A DNA stretch of 64,000 bases. Origin: Bordetella sp. BOR01 (lineage in GTDB: Bacteria; Pseudomonadota; Gammaproteobacteria; Burkholderiales; Burkholderiaceae_B). Below are positions 9,575 to 19,443 of the stretch, in pieces. Under the pieces are notes generated by a model. It was not told where the DNA came from. It searched no databases and worked only from the letters and a program-made list of their open reading frames with translations. The stretch is taken from contig NZ_JAHUWT010000003.1 of NCBI RefSeq assembly GCF_019218885.1, positions 496,001 through 560,000 on the forward strand, given 5' to 3'. The position numbers were made by a program, and so were the translations under genes. Position 1 is the first letter of the stretch. Each line of letters begins with the position of its first letter.

Positions 9575-9616
9575 CAGCCCAGGCGCACCGGCTATCCTGA
9601 ATTTCGTATCTGTAAC

Positions 9617-9691
9617 ATGAACGCTCGCCCCTCGAACCCAATGCGCAACGCCTCGTGGCGTTGGTGGCGTTTGTCTTCCGGGTGGCGATGA
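9617..9691 (+). CDS. trpL: trp operon leader peptide
   Basis: A 24-codon ORF in the gph-trpE gap encodes four Trp residues, including the cluster WRWWR (codons at 9656, 9662 and 9665, and a fourth at 9683), before a TGA at 9689. Trp clustering ahead of a terminator 64 bp downstream and trpE is the layout of ribosome-mediated trp attenuation: stalling at the Trp codons when charged tRNA-Trp is scarce would favour an antiterminator. No strong ribosome-binding site is visible. The function is inferred from position and composition. Confidence 0.82.
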   Translation: MNARPSNPMRNASWRWWRLSSGWR

Positions 9692-9754
9692 TTCCCTTCC
9701 CGGCCCTGGACGCATCTGCCGCCTAGTGCCGAAGCTGTATAGAAACAGCGCCAA

Positions 9755-9787
9755 AGCCCGGAACCGCAACTGGACCGGGCTTTTTTG
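9755..9787 (+). terminator. trp attenuator, intrinsic terminator
   Basis: A stem AGCCCGG (9755-9761) / CCGGGCT (9775-9781) with a 13-nt loop is followed directly by a T run (9781-9786). A smaller hairpin GCTGT/ACAGC (9734-9749) lies just upstream. It sits between the Trp-rich leader peptide and trpE, so it is the expected attenuator rather than an operon end. Candidate antiterminator pairing: CCGGG at 9678-9682 with CCCGG at 9757-9761. Confidence 0.82.
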
Positions 9788-9831
9788 TTGCGTGCCCGGT
9801 CCGTAGATCCAGAAAACCTACGAGACCCCAC

Positions 9832-11352
9832 ATGACCGAGATCGAATTCAACGCACTGGCCGCGCAGGGATACAACCGCATCCCCCTGGTGGCCGAAACC
9901 TACGCCGACCTGGACACCCCGCTGGCCATCTACCTGAAGCTGGCCCACAGCGGCCCCCAAGGCGGCCGCATGAGCTGCCTGATGGAATCGGTGGTGGGCG
10001 GCGAACGCTTCGGACGCTATTCGTTCATCGGCCTGCCGGCGCGCACCGTGATCCGTGCCAGCGGCACGACCACCGAAGTACTGCGCGACGGCCAGGTCAG
10101 CGAGACGCACGAAGGCGACCCGCTGGCCTTCATCGAGCAGTACCAGGCCCGCTTCAAGGTGGCCGTGCGTCCCGGCATGCCACGCTTCTGCGGCGGCCTG
10201 GCCGGCTATTTCGGCTACGACACCGTGCGGCACATCGAGCCGCGCCTGGGCCCGGCGGTCAAGCCGTTCCCGGCGGGCATGGACGGCGGCACGCCCGACA
10301 TCATGCTGATGCACGTCGACGAACTGGTGATCGTGGACAACCTGGCCGGCCGCACTTACCTGATGGTGTATGCCGACCCCACCCAGCCCGAGGCCTACAG
10401 CCGCGCCCAGCGCCGCCTGCTGGACCTGCGCGCGCGCCTGCGCCGTCCGGTGGAAATCCCGTACAGCCACGCCAGCATGCAGACCGACGAGCGGCGCGAC
10501 TTCAAAAAAGAAGACTACCTGGCCGCCGTGCGCCGGGCCAAGGAATACATCGCCGCCGGCGACCTGATGCAAGTGCAGGTGGGCCAGGTGATCGCCAAGC
10601 CGTTTCGCGATGCGCCGCTGTCGCTGTACCGCGCGCTGCGTTCGCTGAACCCGTCTCCCTACATGTACTTCTGGAACTTCGGCGACTTCCAGGTGGTGGG
10701 CGCGTCGCCCGAGATCCTGGTGCGCCAGGAGCAGGTCAACGACAACGGCGTGGCCAAGTCGCAGGTCACCATCCGCCCGCTGGCCGGCACGCGCAAGCGC
10801 GGCTCCACGCCCGAGCAAGACCTGGCGCTGGCCGAAGAACTGCGCGCCGACCCGAAAGAAGTCGCCGAACACGTGATGCTGATCGACCTGGCGCGCAACG
10901 ATGTGGGCCGGGTGGCCGAAGTGGGCTCGGTGAAGCTGACCGATACCATGACCATCGAGCGCTATTCGCACGTGATGCACCTGGTGTCGAACGTGACGGG
11001 CACCCTGAATGCCGGCATGAGCAGCATGGACGTGCTGCGCGCGACCTTCCCGGCCGGCACGCTGACCGGCGCGCCCAAGGTGCGCGCCATGGAAATCATC
11101 GACGAGCTCGAACCGGTGCGCCGCGGTATCTACGGCGGCGCGGCCGGCTACCTGAGCTACGGCGGCGAAATGGACGTGGCCATCGCCATCCGCACCGGCG
11201 TGATCAAGAACGGCATGCTGTACGTGCAGGCGGCCGCCGGCATCGTGGCCGATTCCAACCCCGAACTCGAGTGGGCCGAGACCGAGGCCAAGGCCCGCGC
11301 CGTGCTGCGCGCCGCCGAACAAGTGCAGCATGGCCTGGACGAGCCCATCTAA
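9832..11352 (+). CDS. trpE: anthranilate synthase component I
   Basis: A 506-residue chorismate-using enzyme, the first committed step of tryptophan synthesis with TrpG. The N-terminal region carries [18 protein letters not shown], which includes the tryptophan feedback-binding stretch. The C-terminal chorismate-binding domain has [26 protein letters not shown], and [15 protein letters not shown] followed by [11 protein letters not shown]. Full length. It is the first gene after the attenuator and about 60 bp before trpG. Confidence 0.97.
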   Translation: MTEIEFNALAAQGYNRIPLVAETYADLDTPLAIYLKLAHSGPQGGRMSCLMESVVGGERFGRYSFIGLPARTVIRASGTTTEVLRDGQVSETHEGDPLAFIEQYQARFKVAVRPGMPRFCGGLAGYFGYDTVRHIEPRLGPAVKPFPAGMDGGTPDIMLMHVDELVIVDNLAGRTYLMVYADPTQPEAYSRAQRRLLDLRARLRRPVEIPYSHASMQTDERRDFKKEDYLAAVRRAKEYIAAGDLMQVQVGQVIAKPFRDAPLSLYRALRSLNPSPYMYFWNFGDFQVVGASPEILVRQEQVNDNGVAKSQVTIRPLAGTRKRGSTPEQDLALAEELRADPKEVAEHVMLIDLARNDVGRVAEVGSVKLTDTMTIERYSHVMHLVSNVTGTLNAGMSSMDVLRATFPAGTLTGAPKVRAMEIIDELEPVRRGIYGGAAGYLSYGGEMDVAIAIRTGVIKNGMLYVQAAAGIVADSNPELEWAETEAKARAVLRAAEQVQHGLDEPI

Positions 11353-11411
11353 GGCCCGCCCTAGCCGCCCCCTATTCCAAGCAACCGCGCAACCCATTCC
11401 GCAGGTGCCCC

Positions 11412-11978
11412 ATGCTCTTGATGCTAGATAACTACGATTCCTTTACCTACAACCTGGTGCAGTATTTCGGCGAACTGGGCGAAGACGTGCGGGTGGCCCG
11501 CAACGACCAGATCACCCTGGACGAGATCGCCGCCCTGAAGCCCGACCGCATTTGCGTGTCGCCCGGGCCGTGTTCGCCGGCCGAGGCCGGGGTATCGGTG
11601 GCGCTGATCCAGCGCTTTGCCGGCCAGGTGCCCATCCTGGGCGTGTGCCTGGGCCACCAGGCCATCGGCGCGGCCTACGGCGGCGATATCGTGCGGGCCC
11701 AGCAGATCATGCACGGCAAGACGGTGCAGGTAACGCACCGCGGCACCGATGTGTTCGCCGGCCTGCCCTCGCCCTACACAGTGATCCGCTACAACTCGCT
11801 GACCATCGCGCCCGATACCCTGCCCGATTGCCTGGAGGTGACCGCCACCGCGCCCGACGGCGACATCATGGGGGTACGCCACAAGTCGCTGCCCCTGTAC
11901 GGGGTACAGTTTCATCCCGAGTCCGTGCTGAGCGAGCATGGACATGACCTGCTGCGCAATTTCCTGAACATCCGATAA
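11412..11978 (+). CDS. trpG: anthranilate synthase component II, glutamine amidotransferase
   Basis: A 188-residue class I amidotransferase that supplies ammonia to TrpE. The N-terminal [19 protein letters not shown] is typical. The nucleophile Cys79 lies in GVCLGHQ, with His168 and Glu170 in QFHPES completing the triad. The frame runs open upstream through trpE, but homology begins at this ATG. In many bacteria the same subunit also serves PabB; no separate pabA is visible here. Confidence 0.96.
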   Translation: MLLMLDNYDSFTYNLVQYFGELGEDVRVARNDQITLDEIAALKPDRICVSPGPCSPAEAGVSVALIQRFAGQVPILGVCLGHQAIGAAYGGDIVRAQQIMHGKTVQVTHRGTDVFAGLPSPYTVIRYNSLTIAPDTLPDCLEVTATAPDGDIMGVRHKSLPLYGVQFHPESVLSEHGHDLLRNFLNIR

Positions 11979-11992
11979 GAAGGGGACAACAC

Positions 11993-13024
11993 ATGACCAT
12001 CTCGCCCACCGAAGCCCTGACGCGCTGCATCGAGCATCGCGAAATCTTCCACGATGAAATGCTGCACCTGATGCGCATGCTGATGCGCGGCGAAATGTCG
12101 CCGCAGATCGCCAGCGCGCTGCTGATGGGCTTGCGCGTCAAGAAAGAGACCGTCGGCGAAATCACCGCGGCGGCACAGGTCATGCGCGAGTTCGCCACGC
12201 CGGTCGCCACGCCCAACCCGCAAGACCTGCTGGACATGTGCGGCACGGGCGGCGACGGCAGCCATACGTTCAATATCTCGACCACCGCGATGTTCGTGGC
12301 CGCCGCGGCCGGCGTGCCGATCGCCAAGCACGGCGGGCGCAGCGCCTCGTCGTCATCGGGCAGCGCCGACGTGCTGGAAGCCCTGGGCGCCAACTTGGTG
12401 CTCAGCCCCGGGCAGGTGGCCGAGTGCATCCAGGCAGTCGGCATCGGTTTCATGTTTGCCCCGGCCCACCACAGCGCCATGAAAAACGTGGCGCCGGTGC
12501 GCAAAGAGCTGGGGGTGCGCACCATTTTCAACATCCTGGGGCCGCTGACCAATCCGGCCAATGCCGCCAACCAGTTGATGGGCGTGTTCCACCCCGACCT
12601 CGTCGGCATCCAGGTACGCGTCTTGCAGCGCCTGGGGTCGCGCCATGTACTGATCGTGCATGGCAAGGACGGCATGGACGAGGCCTCGCTGGGCGGCGCC
12701 ACCCTGGTGGGCGAACTGAAAGACGGCGAAATCCGCGAATATGAGATCCACCCTGAAGACTACGGCCTCTCGATGGTGTCTAATCGGGGCATCAAGGTGG
12801 CCAACCGCGAAGAATCTCGCGCGCTTGTCATCCAGGCGCTGGACAATGTCGACGGCGTTGCCCGCGACATCGTCGCCCTGAATGCGGGCCTGGCCATTTA
12901 CGCCGGCAACAAGGCCGATACCATCGGGCAGGCGCTGTCGCTGGCCTTTGAAACGATTTCTAACGGCTCGGCCCGCGCCAAGCTGGAAGAGTTCTGCGCA
13001 TATACCCGGAAATTCCAGAAATGA
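11993..13024 (+). CDS. trpD: anthranilate phosphoribosyltransferase
   Basis: A 343-residue enzyme that joins anthranilate and PRPP. The PRPP loop [14 protein letters not shown] is at residues 84-97, followed by [19 protein letters not shown] and later the conserved [19 protein letters not shown]. It starts 14 bp after trpG with AAGGGGA upstream. Its stop overlaps the trpC start as ATGA, so the two are translationally coupled. Confidence 0.97.
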   Translation: MTISPTEALTRCIEHREIFHDEMLHLMRMLMRGEMSPQIASALLMGLRVKKETVGEITAAAQVMREFATPVATPNPQDLLDMCGTGGDGSHTFNISTTAMFVAAAAGVPIAKHGGRSASSSSGSADVLEALGANLVLSPGQVAECIQAVGIGFMFAPAHHSAMKNVAPVRKELGVRTIFNILGPLTNPANAANQLMGVFHPDLVGIQVRVLQRLGSRHVLIVHGKDGMDEASLGGATLVGELKDGEIREYEIHPEDYGLSMVSNRGIKVANREESRALVIQALDNVDGVARDIVALNAGLAIYAGNKADTIGQALSLAFETISNGSARAKLEEFCAYTRKFQK

Positions 13025-13809
13025 ACGACATTCTTGCGAGGATCCTCGCCGTCAAGGTCGAGGAAGTCGCTACTGCCCGCCAGATGCGCAGCGAAGCCGA
13101 ACTGCTGCGCGAAGCGCAGGCCCGGCAAGACGTGCGCGGCTTTGCCCAGGCCATCGAAGACAAGATCGCCCAGGGCAAGGCCGGCGTCATCGCCGAGATC
13201 AAGAAGGCCTCGCCATCGAAAGGCGTGCTGCGCGATGACTTCAACCCCGCCGCCATCGCCGCCACCTACGCGATGCATGGCGCGGCCTGCCTGTCGGTGC
13301 TGACCGACGTGCAGTTCTTCCAGGGCTCGCACGACAACCTGCGGCGTGCCCGCGCCGCATGCCCGCTGCCCGTGCTGCGCAAGGATTTCGTCATCGATCC
13401 CTACCAGGTGATCTCGGCGCGCGCCATGGGGGCCGACTGCGTGCTGCTGATCGTGGCGGCCTTGTCGCCCGCCCATTTGCGCGAGCTGGAAGGCCTGGCC
13501 ATGGAACTGGGCATGGACGTGCTGGTCGAGGTACACGACGCCAAAGAGCTGGACGTGGCGCTCAGCCTGAAGACCCCCCTGCTGGGCATCAACAACCGCA
13601 ACCTGCGTACGTTCGAGACCCGCCTGCAGAACACGCTGGACCTGCTGCCGCAGATTCCCGCCGGCAAGCGCGTCATCACCGAAAGCGGCATCCTGTCGCC
13701 CGAAGACGTCAAACTCATGCGCAGCCACCAGGTCGATGCCTTCCTGGTGGGCGAAGCCTTCATGCGCGCGGAAGATCCGGGCACGGAACTGGCCCGCCTG
13801 ATGGGCTGA
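13021..13809 (+). CDS. trpC: indole-3-glycerol phosphate synthase
   Basis: A 262-residue TIM-barrel synthase that closes the indole ring. Conserved stretches are [12 protein letters not shown] (catalytic Lys and Ser), [37 protein letters not shown], and ITESGI near the end. It lacks the fused TrpF of enterics. trpF, trpB and trpA are not in the window and must lie elsewhere. Confidence 0.96.
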   Translation: MNDILARILAVKVEEVATARQMRSEAELLREAQARQDVRGFAQAIEDKIAQGKAGVIAEIKKASPSKGVLRDDFNPAAIAATYAMHGAACLSVLTDVQFFQGSHDNLRRARAACPLPVLRKDFVIDPYQVISARAMGADCVLLIVAALSPAHLRELEGLAMELGMDVLVEVHDAKELDVALSLKTPLLGINNRNLRTFETRLQNTLDLLPQIPAGKRVITESGILSPEDVKLMRSHQVDAFLVGEAFMRAEDPGTELARLMG

Positions 13810-13811
13810 CC

Positions 13812-13835
13812 GCCCGGCTGCGATGGTAGCCGGGC
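13812..13835 (+). terminator. hairpin after trpC, possible terminator
   Basis: Perfect 8-bp stem GCCCGGCT (13812-13819) / AGCCGGGC (13828-13835) with an 8-nt loop, 3 bp after the trpC stop. No T run follows, so intrinsic termination is doubtful. It may instead protect the 3' end of the trp mRNA. Confidence 0.4.
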
Positions 13836-13893
13836 CCACGCTGGCCACGCCGAGGATTAACATGGGTGCACGATCCGCTCCAGGAGAGACACG

Positions 13894-14061
13894 ATGAAAT
13901 CCCGATTGCGCTTGCTGTCGCTTGTCGCCGCCGCGCTGCTGATGGCGGGTTGCGCCAATGGCGACCACCAGCCTGGCCCCCCTCACCCGGGCGCCGCCAA
14001 CCCGTACAGCAACGGCGGCTTCCACGACGCGGGGCCGAACTATCCGAACACGGGGCCCTAG
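13894..14061 (+). CDS. small putative lipoprotein (55 aa)
   Basis: A short ORF with AGGAGA upstream. The first 20 residues form a lipoprotein signal: basic start (KSRLRLL), a hydrophobic core and LMAGC with the acylated Cys at residue 20. The mature peptide is only 35 residues, rich in Pro, Gly, Asn and His, with no recognisable domain. It follows the trp operon and converges on the SDR gene 10 bp away. Function unknown; the strong signal peptide and ribosome-binding site argue that it is real. Confidence 0.75.
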   Translation: MKSRLRLLSLVAAALLMAGCANGDHQPGPPHPGAANPYSNGGFHDAGPNYPNTGP

Positions 14062-14071
14062 GCGGGGCCGG

Positions 14072-14827
14072 CTATTTCCCGCCCGAGACCTCGATGAACG
14101 ACCCGGTGGTATAGCCGGCTTCGTCCGAGAAGAACCACATCACCGCACCCGCCACTTCCTGCGCAGTGCCGCCGCGCTGCAGCGGGATGGCGCTGGCCAG
14201 GCGGTCGACGCGGCCCGGCTCGCCGCCGCTGGCGTGCATCTCGGTATAGATGGTGCCCGGCCGCACGGCGTTGACCCGTATGCCGTCGCCCGCCACTTCT
14301 TTCGACAGGCCGATGGTCAGGGTGTCCAGCGCCCCCTTCGAGGCGGCATAGTCGACATATTCGCCCGGCGACCCCAGCCGGGCCGCCACCGACGACACAT
14401 TGACGATGGCGCCGCCGCGCCCGCCGTGGCGTGGCGCCATGCGGCGCACAGCCTCGCGGCAACACACCAGCGCGCCGACCACGTTGGTGGCCAGGATGCG
14501 CGCCACGCGCGCGGCATCCATGTCTTCGACGCGCATCTGCGTTTCCAGCACGCCCGCATTGTTCACCAGCGCATCGACACGGCCCAGTTCGCGGTCCACG
14601 GTCTGGAACAGTTGCACGATCTGGGCCTCGTCGGCCACGTCGGCGGCCACCGCGATGGCCCGCCCGCCGTCGGCCTGGATGACCCGCACCACGTCATCGG
14701 CCGCATCGCGGCGCCGATGGTAATTGACGCAAACCGCGTAGCCGCGTTGAGCGGCCAACCGGGCAACGGCGGCGCCGATGCCGCGGCTGGCGCCGGTGAC
14801 GATCATGACTTTATCCGACGAGGGCAT
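14072..14827 (-). CDS. SDR family oxidoreductase
   Basis: A 251-residue classical short-chain dehydrogenase/reductase. The cofactor loop TGASRGIG is at residues 11-18, the structural NNAG at about 89-92, the catalytic Ser at about 145, and Tyr160/Lys164 in YAASK. The Tyr-x-x-x-Lys spacing is intact, so it should be active. The acidic or basic residue after strand 2 (NYHRRRD) suggests NADP. Substrate not evident. It lies downstream of the DsbA-like isomerase gene on the same strand (28-bp gap). Confidence 0.9.
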   Translation of the reverse strand: MPSSDKVMIVTGASRGIGAAVARLAAQRGYAVCVNYHRRRDAADDVVRVIQADGGRAIAVAADVADEAQIVQLFQTVDRELGRVDALVNNAGVLETQMRVEDMDAARVARILATNVVGALVCCREAVRRMAPRHGGRGGAIVNVSSVAARLGSPGEYVDYAASKGALDTLTIGLSKEVAGDGIRVNAVRPGTIYTEMHASGGEPGRVDRLASAIPLQRGGTAQEVAGAVMWFFSDEAGYTTGSFIEVSGGK

Positions 14828-14855
14828 GCGGGGCTCCGTAGAAAAGGGGAAGTCG

Positions 14856-15479
14856 CTAGGCTTGCGCGGCAGGGCCGCGCGCGGCCCATTGCAGGGCGTC
14901 TTCGAGGCGGTCGTTGCCCCAGAACATTTCGCTGCCCACCATCAGGCTGGGCGCACCGAAAATACCCAGTTCGCGCGCGCGGTCGACCTGCCGCCGCAAG
15001 GCCTCTTTGGTACTTTCCCGGCACGCCTGTTCGATCAGCGCCGGGCCATCCTGCGCCAGGCCGTCCAACAAGGCGGCCACGACGTCCTGATCCTGGATAT
15101 CGAGGTCGTCGACGAAATTGGCGCGAAACACCGCCCGGCAGAAATTGCGCCCCCATGGCTGGTCTTGCCCCAGCAAGGCCACGCGCGCCGACAGCACGCT
15201 CATGCGCGGAAACTGGCTGGGCCGCTGGTAGCCGATACCGTACTTGTCGGCCAGGCGCGCGATGTCGCGCATCATGTAGGCGCCCTTGCCCGGGAACAGC
15301 CGAAACGGCGAATCGTTCCACCCCTGGGCCTGGAAAATCGGCCCCAGCAGAAACGGCCGCAGCGCAACGCGCACGCCGGCCTGGCGCGCCAGCGGCTCGA
15401 TCCGCTCGATAGCAAAGTAGCTGTAGGGGCTGGCGAAATCGAACCACATTTCGCAGGGCAAGGCAGGCGACGCGCTCAT
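14856..15479 (-). CDS. 2-hydroxychromene-2-carboxylate isomerase / DsbA family protein
   Basis: A 207-residue thioredoxin-fold protein of the kappa-class GST-like isomerase group. WFDFASPYSYFAIERIEPLA at the start puts a Ser where DsbA has its CxxC, as in the glutathione-dependent isomerase of naphthalene breakdown. The C-terminal IFGAPSLMVGSEMFWGNDRLEDAL matches the family. No other aromatic-degradation genes adjoin it, so the true substrate is open. Its ATG overlaps the stop of the DUF2917 gene. Confidence 0.88.
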   Translation of the reverse strand: MSASPALPCEMWFDFASPYSYFAIERIEPLARQAGVRVALRPFLLGPIFQAQGWNDSPFRLFPGKGAYMMRDIARLADKYGIGYQRPSQFPRMSVLSARVALLGQDQPWGRNFCRAVFRANFVDDLDIQDQDVVAALLDGLAQDGPALIEQACRESTKEALRRQVDRARELGIFGAPSLMVGSEMFWGNDRLEDALQWAARGPAAQA

Positions 15480-15736
15480 GCGGAAGGCTCCAGGATAAAG
15501 GCGACCCGCGCATCGGGCAGGCCGCTCAGGACAATATCGCGATTGCCGCCCAGCCGCACGGTATCGCCGGCGGCGAGCACATAGTCTTCGCGGCAACGGT
15601 CTTCGGATATCCACACCGTACCGGACTCGCACAGGATACGCAGCCCGCGGCCGCGCCTCAAGCGCACGACAGCCCGGGCCGGCAAGGCCAATGACATTCC
15701 CTGGGTGCAATACAGCTGGATGGCGGGGCTGGCCAT
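15476..15736 (-). CDS. DUF2917 domain-containing protein
   Basis: An 86-residue small protein matching the pattern of DUF2917: a cupin-like beta-rich segment (LRILCESGTVWISEDRCREDYVLAAGDTV) with Gly/Asp turns. No catalytic residues are recognised. It overlaps the isomerase start by 4 bp (ATGA), so the two are co-translated. It is divergent from a LysR gene that may control both. An in-frame ATG at 15790 would lengthen it by 18 residues. Confidence 0.7.
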   Translation of the reverse strand: MASPAIQLYCTQGMSLALPARAVVRLRRGRGLRILCESGTVWISEDRCREDYVLAAGDTVRLGGNRDIVLSGLPDARVAFILEPSA

Positions 15737-15853
15737 GGCGGCTCCTGGCTGCGGCATGGCCCCAGGGGGCCATGTCTCGTCTGTTGCCATTGAACGCCCG
15801 GCGGGTATGATTGTTCAACCGATTTCCACGCCGCAGTCACATGCGCCACCGGA

Positions 15854-16768
15854 ATGCCATACCCCTTATCGAAGCTGCCGCCGCTGGACCTGGTACGCGG
15901 GTTCGTGGCCGTGGGGCGGCGCATGAGCATCACCGTCGCCGCGCAAGACATGCACGTAACGCAGTCGGCGATCAGCCGCCAGGTTCGCGCCCTTGAGGCG
16001 CACCTGGGGGTCGCGCTGCTGTCGCGCGGCTTCCGCTCGGTATCGTTCACCTCTGAAGGCGCGCAACTGTTCCGCATGGCCGACCCCTGGCTGACACAGT
16101 TGGGCGAACTGGCCGGGCAATGGCGCGCACCCGAACGCCGCACGCCGGTCACCGTCACCACCACCATCGGCGTGGCGTCGCTCTGGCTATTGCCGCGGCT
16201 GGGCGATTTCCAGGCCGCCCACCCCACGGTGGACGTGCGCGTGGCGGCCGACAACCGCGTGCTGGACATCGACCGCGATGGCGTCGACATCGCCATCCGC
16301 TACAGCCCGCGCGAGACGGCGCCCGACGGTGCACGATGGCTGTTCGGCGAAGCCGTGGTGCCTGTGGCGCATCCGTTGCTGGGCATCGCCAGGCTCGACG
16401 CGGCCACCCTGGCCGGCCAGGTCCTGCTGGAATTCGACGACCCCACGCGCCCGTGGCTGCAATGGTCGGAATGGCTGCAGGCCCACCAACTGGGCCGGGT
16501 CCAGCCCAAGGGCATGCTGCGCTTTAACCAATACGACCAGATCGTGCACGCGGCGCTGGCCGGCCACGGCGTGGCGCTGGGCCGGCACGCGCTGGTCGAG
16601 CCGCTGCTGGCGCAGCAACGCCTGGTCGCCGTGGGCGACGTCCTGCAAAACGCCGCGCGCCATGCGTACTGGATGATATGCGGCGCGCAGCCGCGTTCGG
16701 CCGAAGTGAACATCGTGGCCGACTGGCTGGCCGACCAGGCGCGCGCCACCGCGCACGTGCCGGGTTGA
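15854..16768 (+). CDS. LysR family transcriptional regulator (GcvA-like)
   Basis: A 304-residue LysR regulator. The N-terminal winged helix-turn-helix (MSITVAAQDMHVTQSAISRQVRALEAHLG) is followed by an effector domain that begins VTVTTTIGVASLWLLPRLGDF and resembles GcvA/AmpR-type members. It is divergent from the DUF2917/isomerase/SDR run, with 117 bp between starts, the usual setting for LysR control of its neighbours. Effector unknown. Confidence 0.92.
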   Translation: MPYPLSKLPPLDLVRGFVAVGRRMSITVAAQDMHVTQSAISRQVRALEAHLGVALLSRGFRSVSFTSEGAQLFRMADPWLTQLGELAGQWRAPERRTPVTVTTTIGVASLWLLPRLGDFQAAHPTVDVRVAADNRVLDIDRDGVDIAIRYSPRETAPDGARWLFGEAVVPVAHPLLGIARLDAATLAGQVLLEFDDPTRPWLQWSEWLQAHQLGRVQPKGMLRFNQYDQIVHAALAGHGVALGRHALVEPLLAQQRLVAVGDVLQNAARHAYWMICGAQPRSAEVNIVADWLADQARATAHVPG

Positions 16769-16817
16769 TTCGCGCTATTCTCGACGCACTCTCGCTTGCC
16801 ATACGGAGCCCCTGCTC

Positions 16818-17825
16818 ATGCGCTTTCCGGCCTGTTCCCTGTCGCGCGGCACATTGTGCGCGCTCAGCCTGTCTGCCGCGGCCCTGCTGGCCTGCGGCAC
16901 ATCCCCCGCGCTGGCCACCGCCCCGAGCCAGACTGCCCAAGCCCCCGGGTTCTATCGCATGGCGCTGGGCGACTTCGTCGTCACCGCGCTGTACGACGGC
17001 TATGTAGACCTGGACCCGACCATTCTCAGCGGCGCCAGCGCACAAGATATACAGGCGCTGCTGGCCAGCATGTTCGTGCCCTTCGACCCGGGCATGCAGA
17101 CCGCGGTCAACGGCTACGTCGTGCAGAACGGCAAGCAGGTCGTGCTGGTCGATACCGGCGCGGGGCCCTGCCTGGGCCCCACGGCCGGTGGCCTGGCCGA
17201 CAATCTGCGCGCCGCCGGCTTCCAGCCCGAGCAGGTCGACGCCGTGCTGCTGACGCACCTGCACCCCGACCATGCCTGCGGCCTGCTGACCGCCGAAGGT
17301 ACGACGCTGTTCCCCAACGCCGACGTCTACGCGGCCCGTGCCGAGGCCGACTTCTGGCTGAGCGCTACCGTGGCAGCACAGGCCCCCGCCGACGTCCAGG
17401 CGTTCTTCAAGATGTCGCGCGATTCGGCCGCCCCCTATCAGGCCGCCGGCAGATTCCTGACCTACCAGCCCGACGACACCTTGCTGCCCGGCGTGCAAGC
17501 CGTGCCCACCCCTGGCCATACGCCGGGCCATACCTCGTACCTGTTCACCTCGGGACGACAAAGCCTGCTGGTCTGGGGCGATATCGTGCACAGCCATGCG
17601 GTGCAGTTCGCCCGCCCGGAAGTGGCCATCGAGTTTGACGTGGACAGCGCGCAGGCCGTGGCCAGCCGCAAGAAAGTCTTTGCCGACGCGGCGCGCAACC
17701 AGCTATGGATAGCCGGTGCCCACCTGCCCTTTCCCGGGCTGGGCCACGTGCGCGCCGATGGCCAGGGCTATGCGTGGGTACCGGCAGAATACGCGCCGCT
17801 GCGCCAACACCCCGCCAAGCCATGA
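16818..17825 (+). CDS. exported metallo-beta-lactamase fold hydrolase
   Basis: A 335-residue MBL-fold protein with an N-terminal export signal (SRGTLCALSLSAAALLACGTSPALA, broken by a possible lipobox LLAC). The zinc motif THLHPDHACG is near residue 136, with GHTPGHTSYLF and GDIVHSHAVQF following and a final GAHLPFPGLG. This order matches the lactonase/hydrolase branch of the superfamily, not confirmed beta-lactamases. A quorum-quenching lactonase is possible but not shown. It lies 50 bp after the LysR gene. Confidence 0.9.
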   Translation: MRFPACSLSRGTLCALSLSAAALLACGTSPALATAPSQTAQAPGFYRMALGDFVVTALYDGYVDLDPTILSGASAQDIQALLASMFVPFDPGMQTAVNGYVVQNGKQVVLVDTGAGPCLGPTAGGLADNLRAAGFQPEQVDAVLLTHLHPDHACGLLTAEGTTLFPNADVYAARAEADFWLSATVAAQAPADVQAFFKMSRDSAAPYQAAGRFLTYQPDDTLLPGVQAVPTPGHTPGHTSYLFTSGRQSLLVWGDIVHSHAVQFARPEVAIEFDVDSAQAVASRKKVFADAARNQLWIAGAHLPFPGLGHVRADGQGYAWVPAEYAPLRQHPAKP

Positions 17826-17861
17826 AACCGCTACAGCCGCCGTAACAGCAGACTGTCGAAT

Positions 17862-18566
17862 TTACTTGTCTTCGCTTGCCACGCAACGGTAAGCCAGCGC
17901 CGCGAGTATCGCCCCGGCGATCGGCGCGACCCAGAACAACCACAGTTGCTCGAGCGCCCATCCGCCCACGAACAGGGCCGGGCCGGTAGAACGAGCCGGA
18001 TTCACCGACGTGTTGGTGACGGGGATGCTGATCAAGTGGATCAGCGTCAACGCCAGGCCGATCGGAATGGGGGCAAAGCCCGCCGGCGCGCGCTTGTCGG
18101 TGGCACCCAGGATCACGAACAGGAAACCGAAGGTCAGCACGACTTCGCACACCAGCGCGGCGCTCAAGGCGTACTGGCCAGGCGAGTGCTCACCGTAGCC
18201 GTTGGCCGCGAAACCGCTGGCGACCAGGTCGAAGCCCGGCTTGCCGCTGGCGATCCAGGCCAGCACCGCGGCCGCGATCACGGCGCCGATGACCTGCGCC
18301 ACGGCATACGGCACGATCTCGCGGGCCGGAAAGCGCCCGCCCACCGCCAGGCCGACCGTGACCGCCGGGTTGAAGTGCCCGCCCGAGATGTGGCCCAGAG
18401 CGTACGCCATGGTCAACACCGTAAGCCCGAATGCCAATGCGACACCCGCGAAACCAATGCCTAACTCGGGAAAGCCGGCGGCCAACACCGCGCTTCCGCA
18501 ACCGCCCAGAACCAGCCAGAAAGTGCCGATGAGCTCGGCCGTGCAACGCTTGGGTAACGAAGACAT
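17862..18566 (-). CDS. aqpZ: aquaporin Z
   Basis: A 234-residue major intrinsic protein with six membrane segments. Two NPA boxes (GGHFNPAVT at residues 66-68 and [11 protein letters not shown] at 189-191) form the pore. Arg192 after the second box and His177 in LIHLIS fit the water-selective filter. Length matches E. coli AqpZ. The ATG at 18566 is preceded by GGAG; an in-frame ATG 26 codons upstream lacks support. Confidence 0.95.
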   Translation of the reverse strand: MSSLPKRCTAELIGTFWLVLGGCGSAVLAAGFPELGIGFAGVALAFGLTVLTMAYALGHISGGHFNPAVTVGLAVGGRFPAREIVPYAVAQVIGAVIAAAVLAWIASGKPGFDLVASGFAANGYGEHSPGQYALSAALVCEVVLTFGFLFVILGATDKRAPAGFAPIPIGLALTLIHLISIPVTNTSVNPARSTGPALFVGGWALEQLWLFWVAPIAGAILAALAYRCVASEDK

Positions 18567-18726
18567 GATGCATTTCTCCATGAAAAACCGCAGTGAGCGT
18601 ATCGCAACCACATCAAGTACAAAGTGAAGCTTTGCAAAGAGCACCTGGCCGCCCGCAGCGTATTCCCGGAATTCCGGCGCTGCGCGCAGCGATTACCATG
18701 GCGTTTTCCACTGTGCCCCCCATGCC

Positions 18727-19239
18727 ATGCAAGAGACAGCCAGCCACCAATTGTCGATGACCATCCTGATGACGCCGGACATGGCGAATTTCGCGGGCAA
18801 CGTCCACGGCGGGACCATTCTGAAGTATCTGGACCAAGTTGCCTATGCCTGTGCCAGCCGTTATGCCGGGCACTATGTCGTTACCCTGTCGGTCGACCAG
18901 GTGGTTTTTCGGCAGCCCATCCATGTGGGCGAACTGGTCACTTTCCTGGCATCGGTGAACTACACCGGGCGCACGTCGATGGAAATCGGCATCAAAGTCA
19001 TTACCGAAGACATCCGCGGACAGGTCGTGCGCCACGCCAATAGCTGCTTTTTCACCATGGTGGCGGTGGACGATCAGGGCCAGCCCACGGCGGTACCTCA
19101 ATTAGCCTTGCATACGCTGGAAGAAAAGCAGCGGCACGACGCCGCGCGCGAGCGCCGCGAACTGCGCCAGGCAATGGAAAAGCATCACCAGGAAATCAAG
19201 CGGCGGGCGCAAGACCCGTCGGTGGATAGCAGCGCATAA
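18727..19239 (+). CDS. acyl-CoA thioesterase, hotdog fold
   Basis: A 170-residue protein of the YciA/acyl-CoA hydrolase group. FAGNVHGGTILKYLDQVAYA-like residues (catalytic Asp in KYLDQVA) and VDQVVFRQPIHVGELV are characteristic. The C-terminal 30 residues are charged and helical. It probably hydrolyses acyl-CoAs in the cytosol. It is divergent from aqpZ across 160 bp. Confidence 0.9.
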   Translation: MQETASHQLSMTILMTPDMANFAGNVHGGTILKYLDQVAYACASRYAGHYVVTLSVDQVVFRQPIHVGELVTFLASVNYTGRTSMEIGIKVITEDIRGQVVRHANSCFFTMVAVDDQGQPTAVPQLALHTLEEKQRHDAARERRELRQAMEKHHQEIKRRAQDPSVDSSA

Positions 19240-19443
19240 ATGGAATCGGCGGCTCGTTGTTGCGGCATCGCAACGAAAAGGGCTGCCAACGCCTTGGGAT
19301 TTTCCCTAGTTTTGTATTCGGCCCTGTGCGCCGAGGCCACTTGCATGGCCCCGAGAGAGCGCCGCGGCGCGGCTTGCCGCCGCGCCGGCCGGTTGGCAAA
19401 CGGCCCGCCCTTCGCCCCCAGTGTCCATCTGCCGTACATTTTT
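19240..19443. other. intergenic gap between thioesterase gene and convergent marR
   Basis: About 200 bp with no convincing ORF. It contains an 8-bp hairpin GGCGCGGC (19366-19373) / GCCGCGCC (19379-19386) without a T run. Nothing else was recognised. Confidence 0.5.

Noticed and set aside
19366-19386. GC hairpin after the thioesterase gene as a terminator
   Set aside because: No T run follows on either strand; such stems are common by chance at this GC content.
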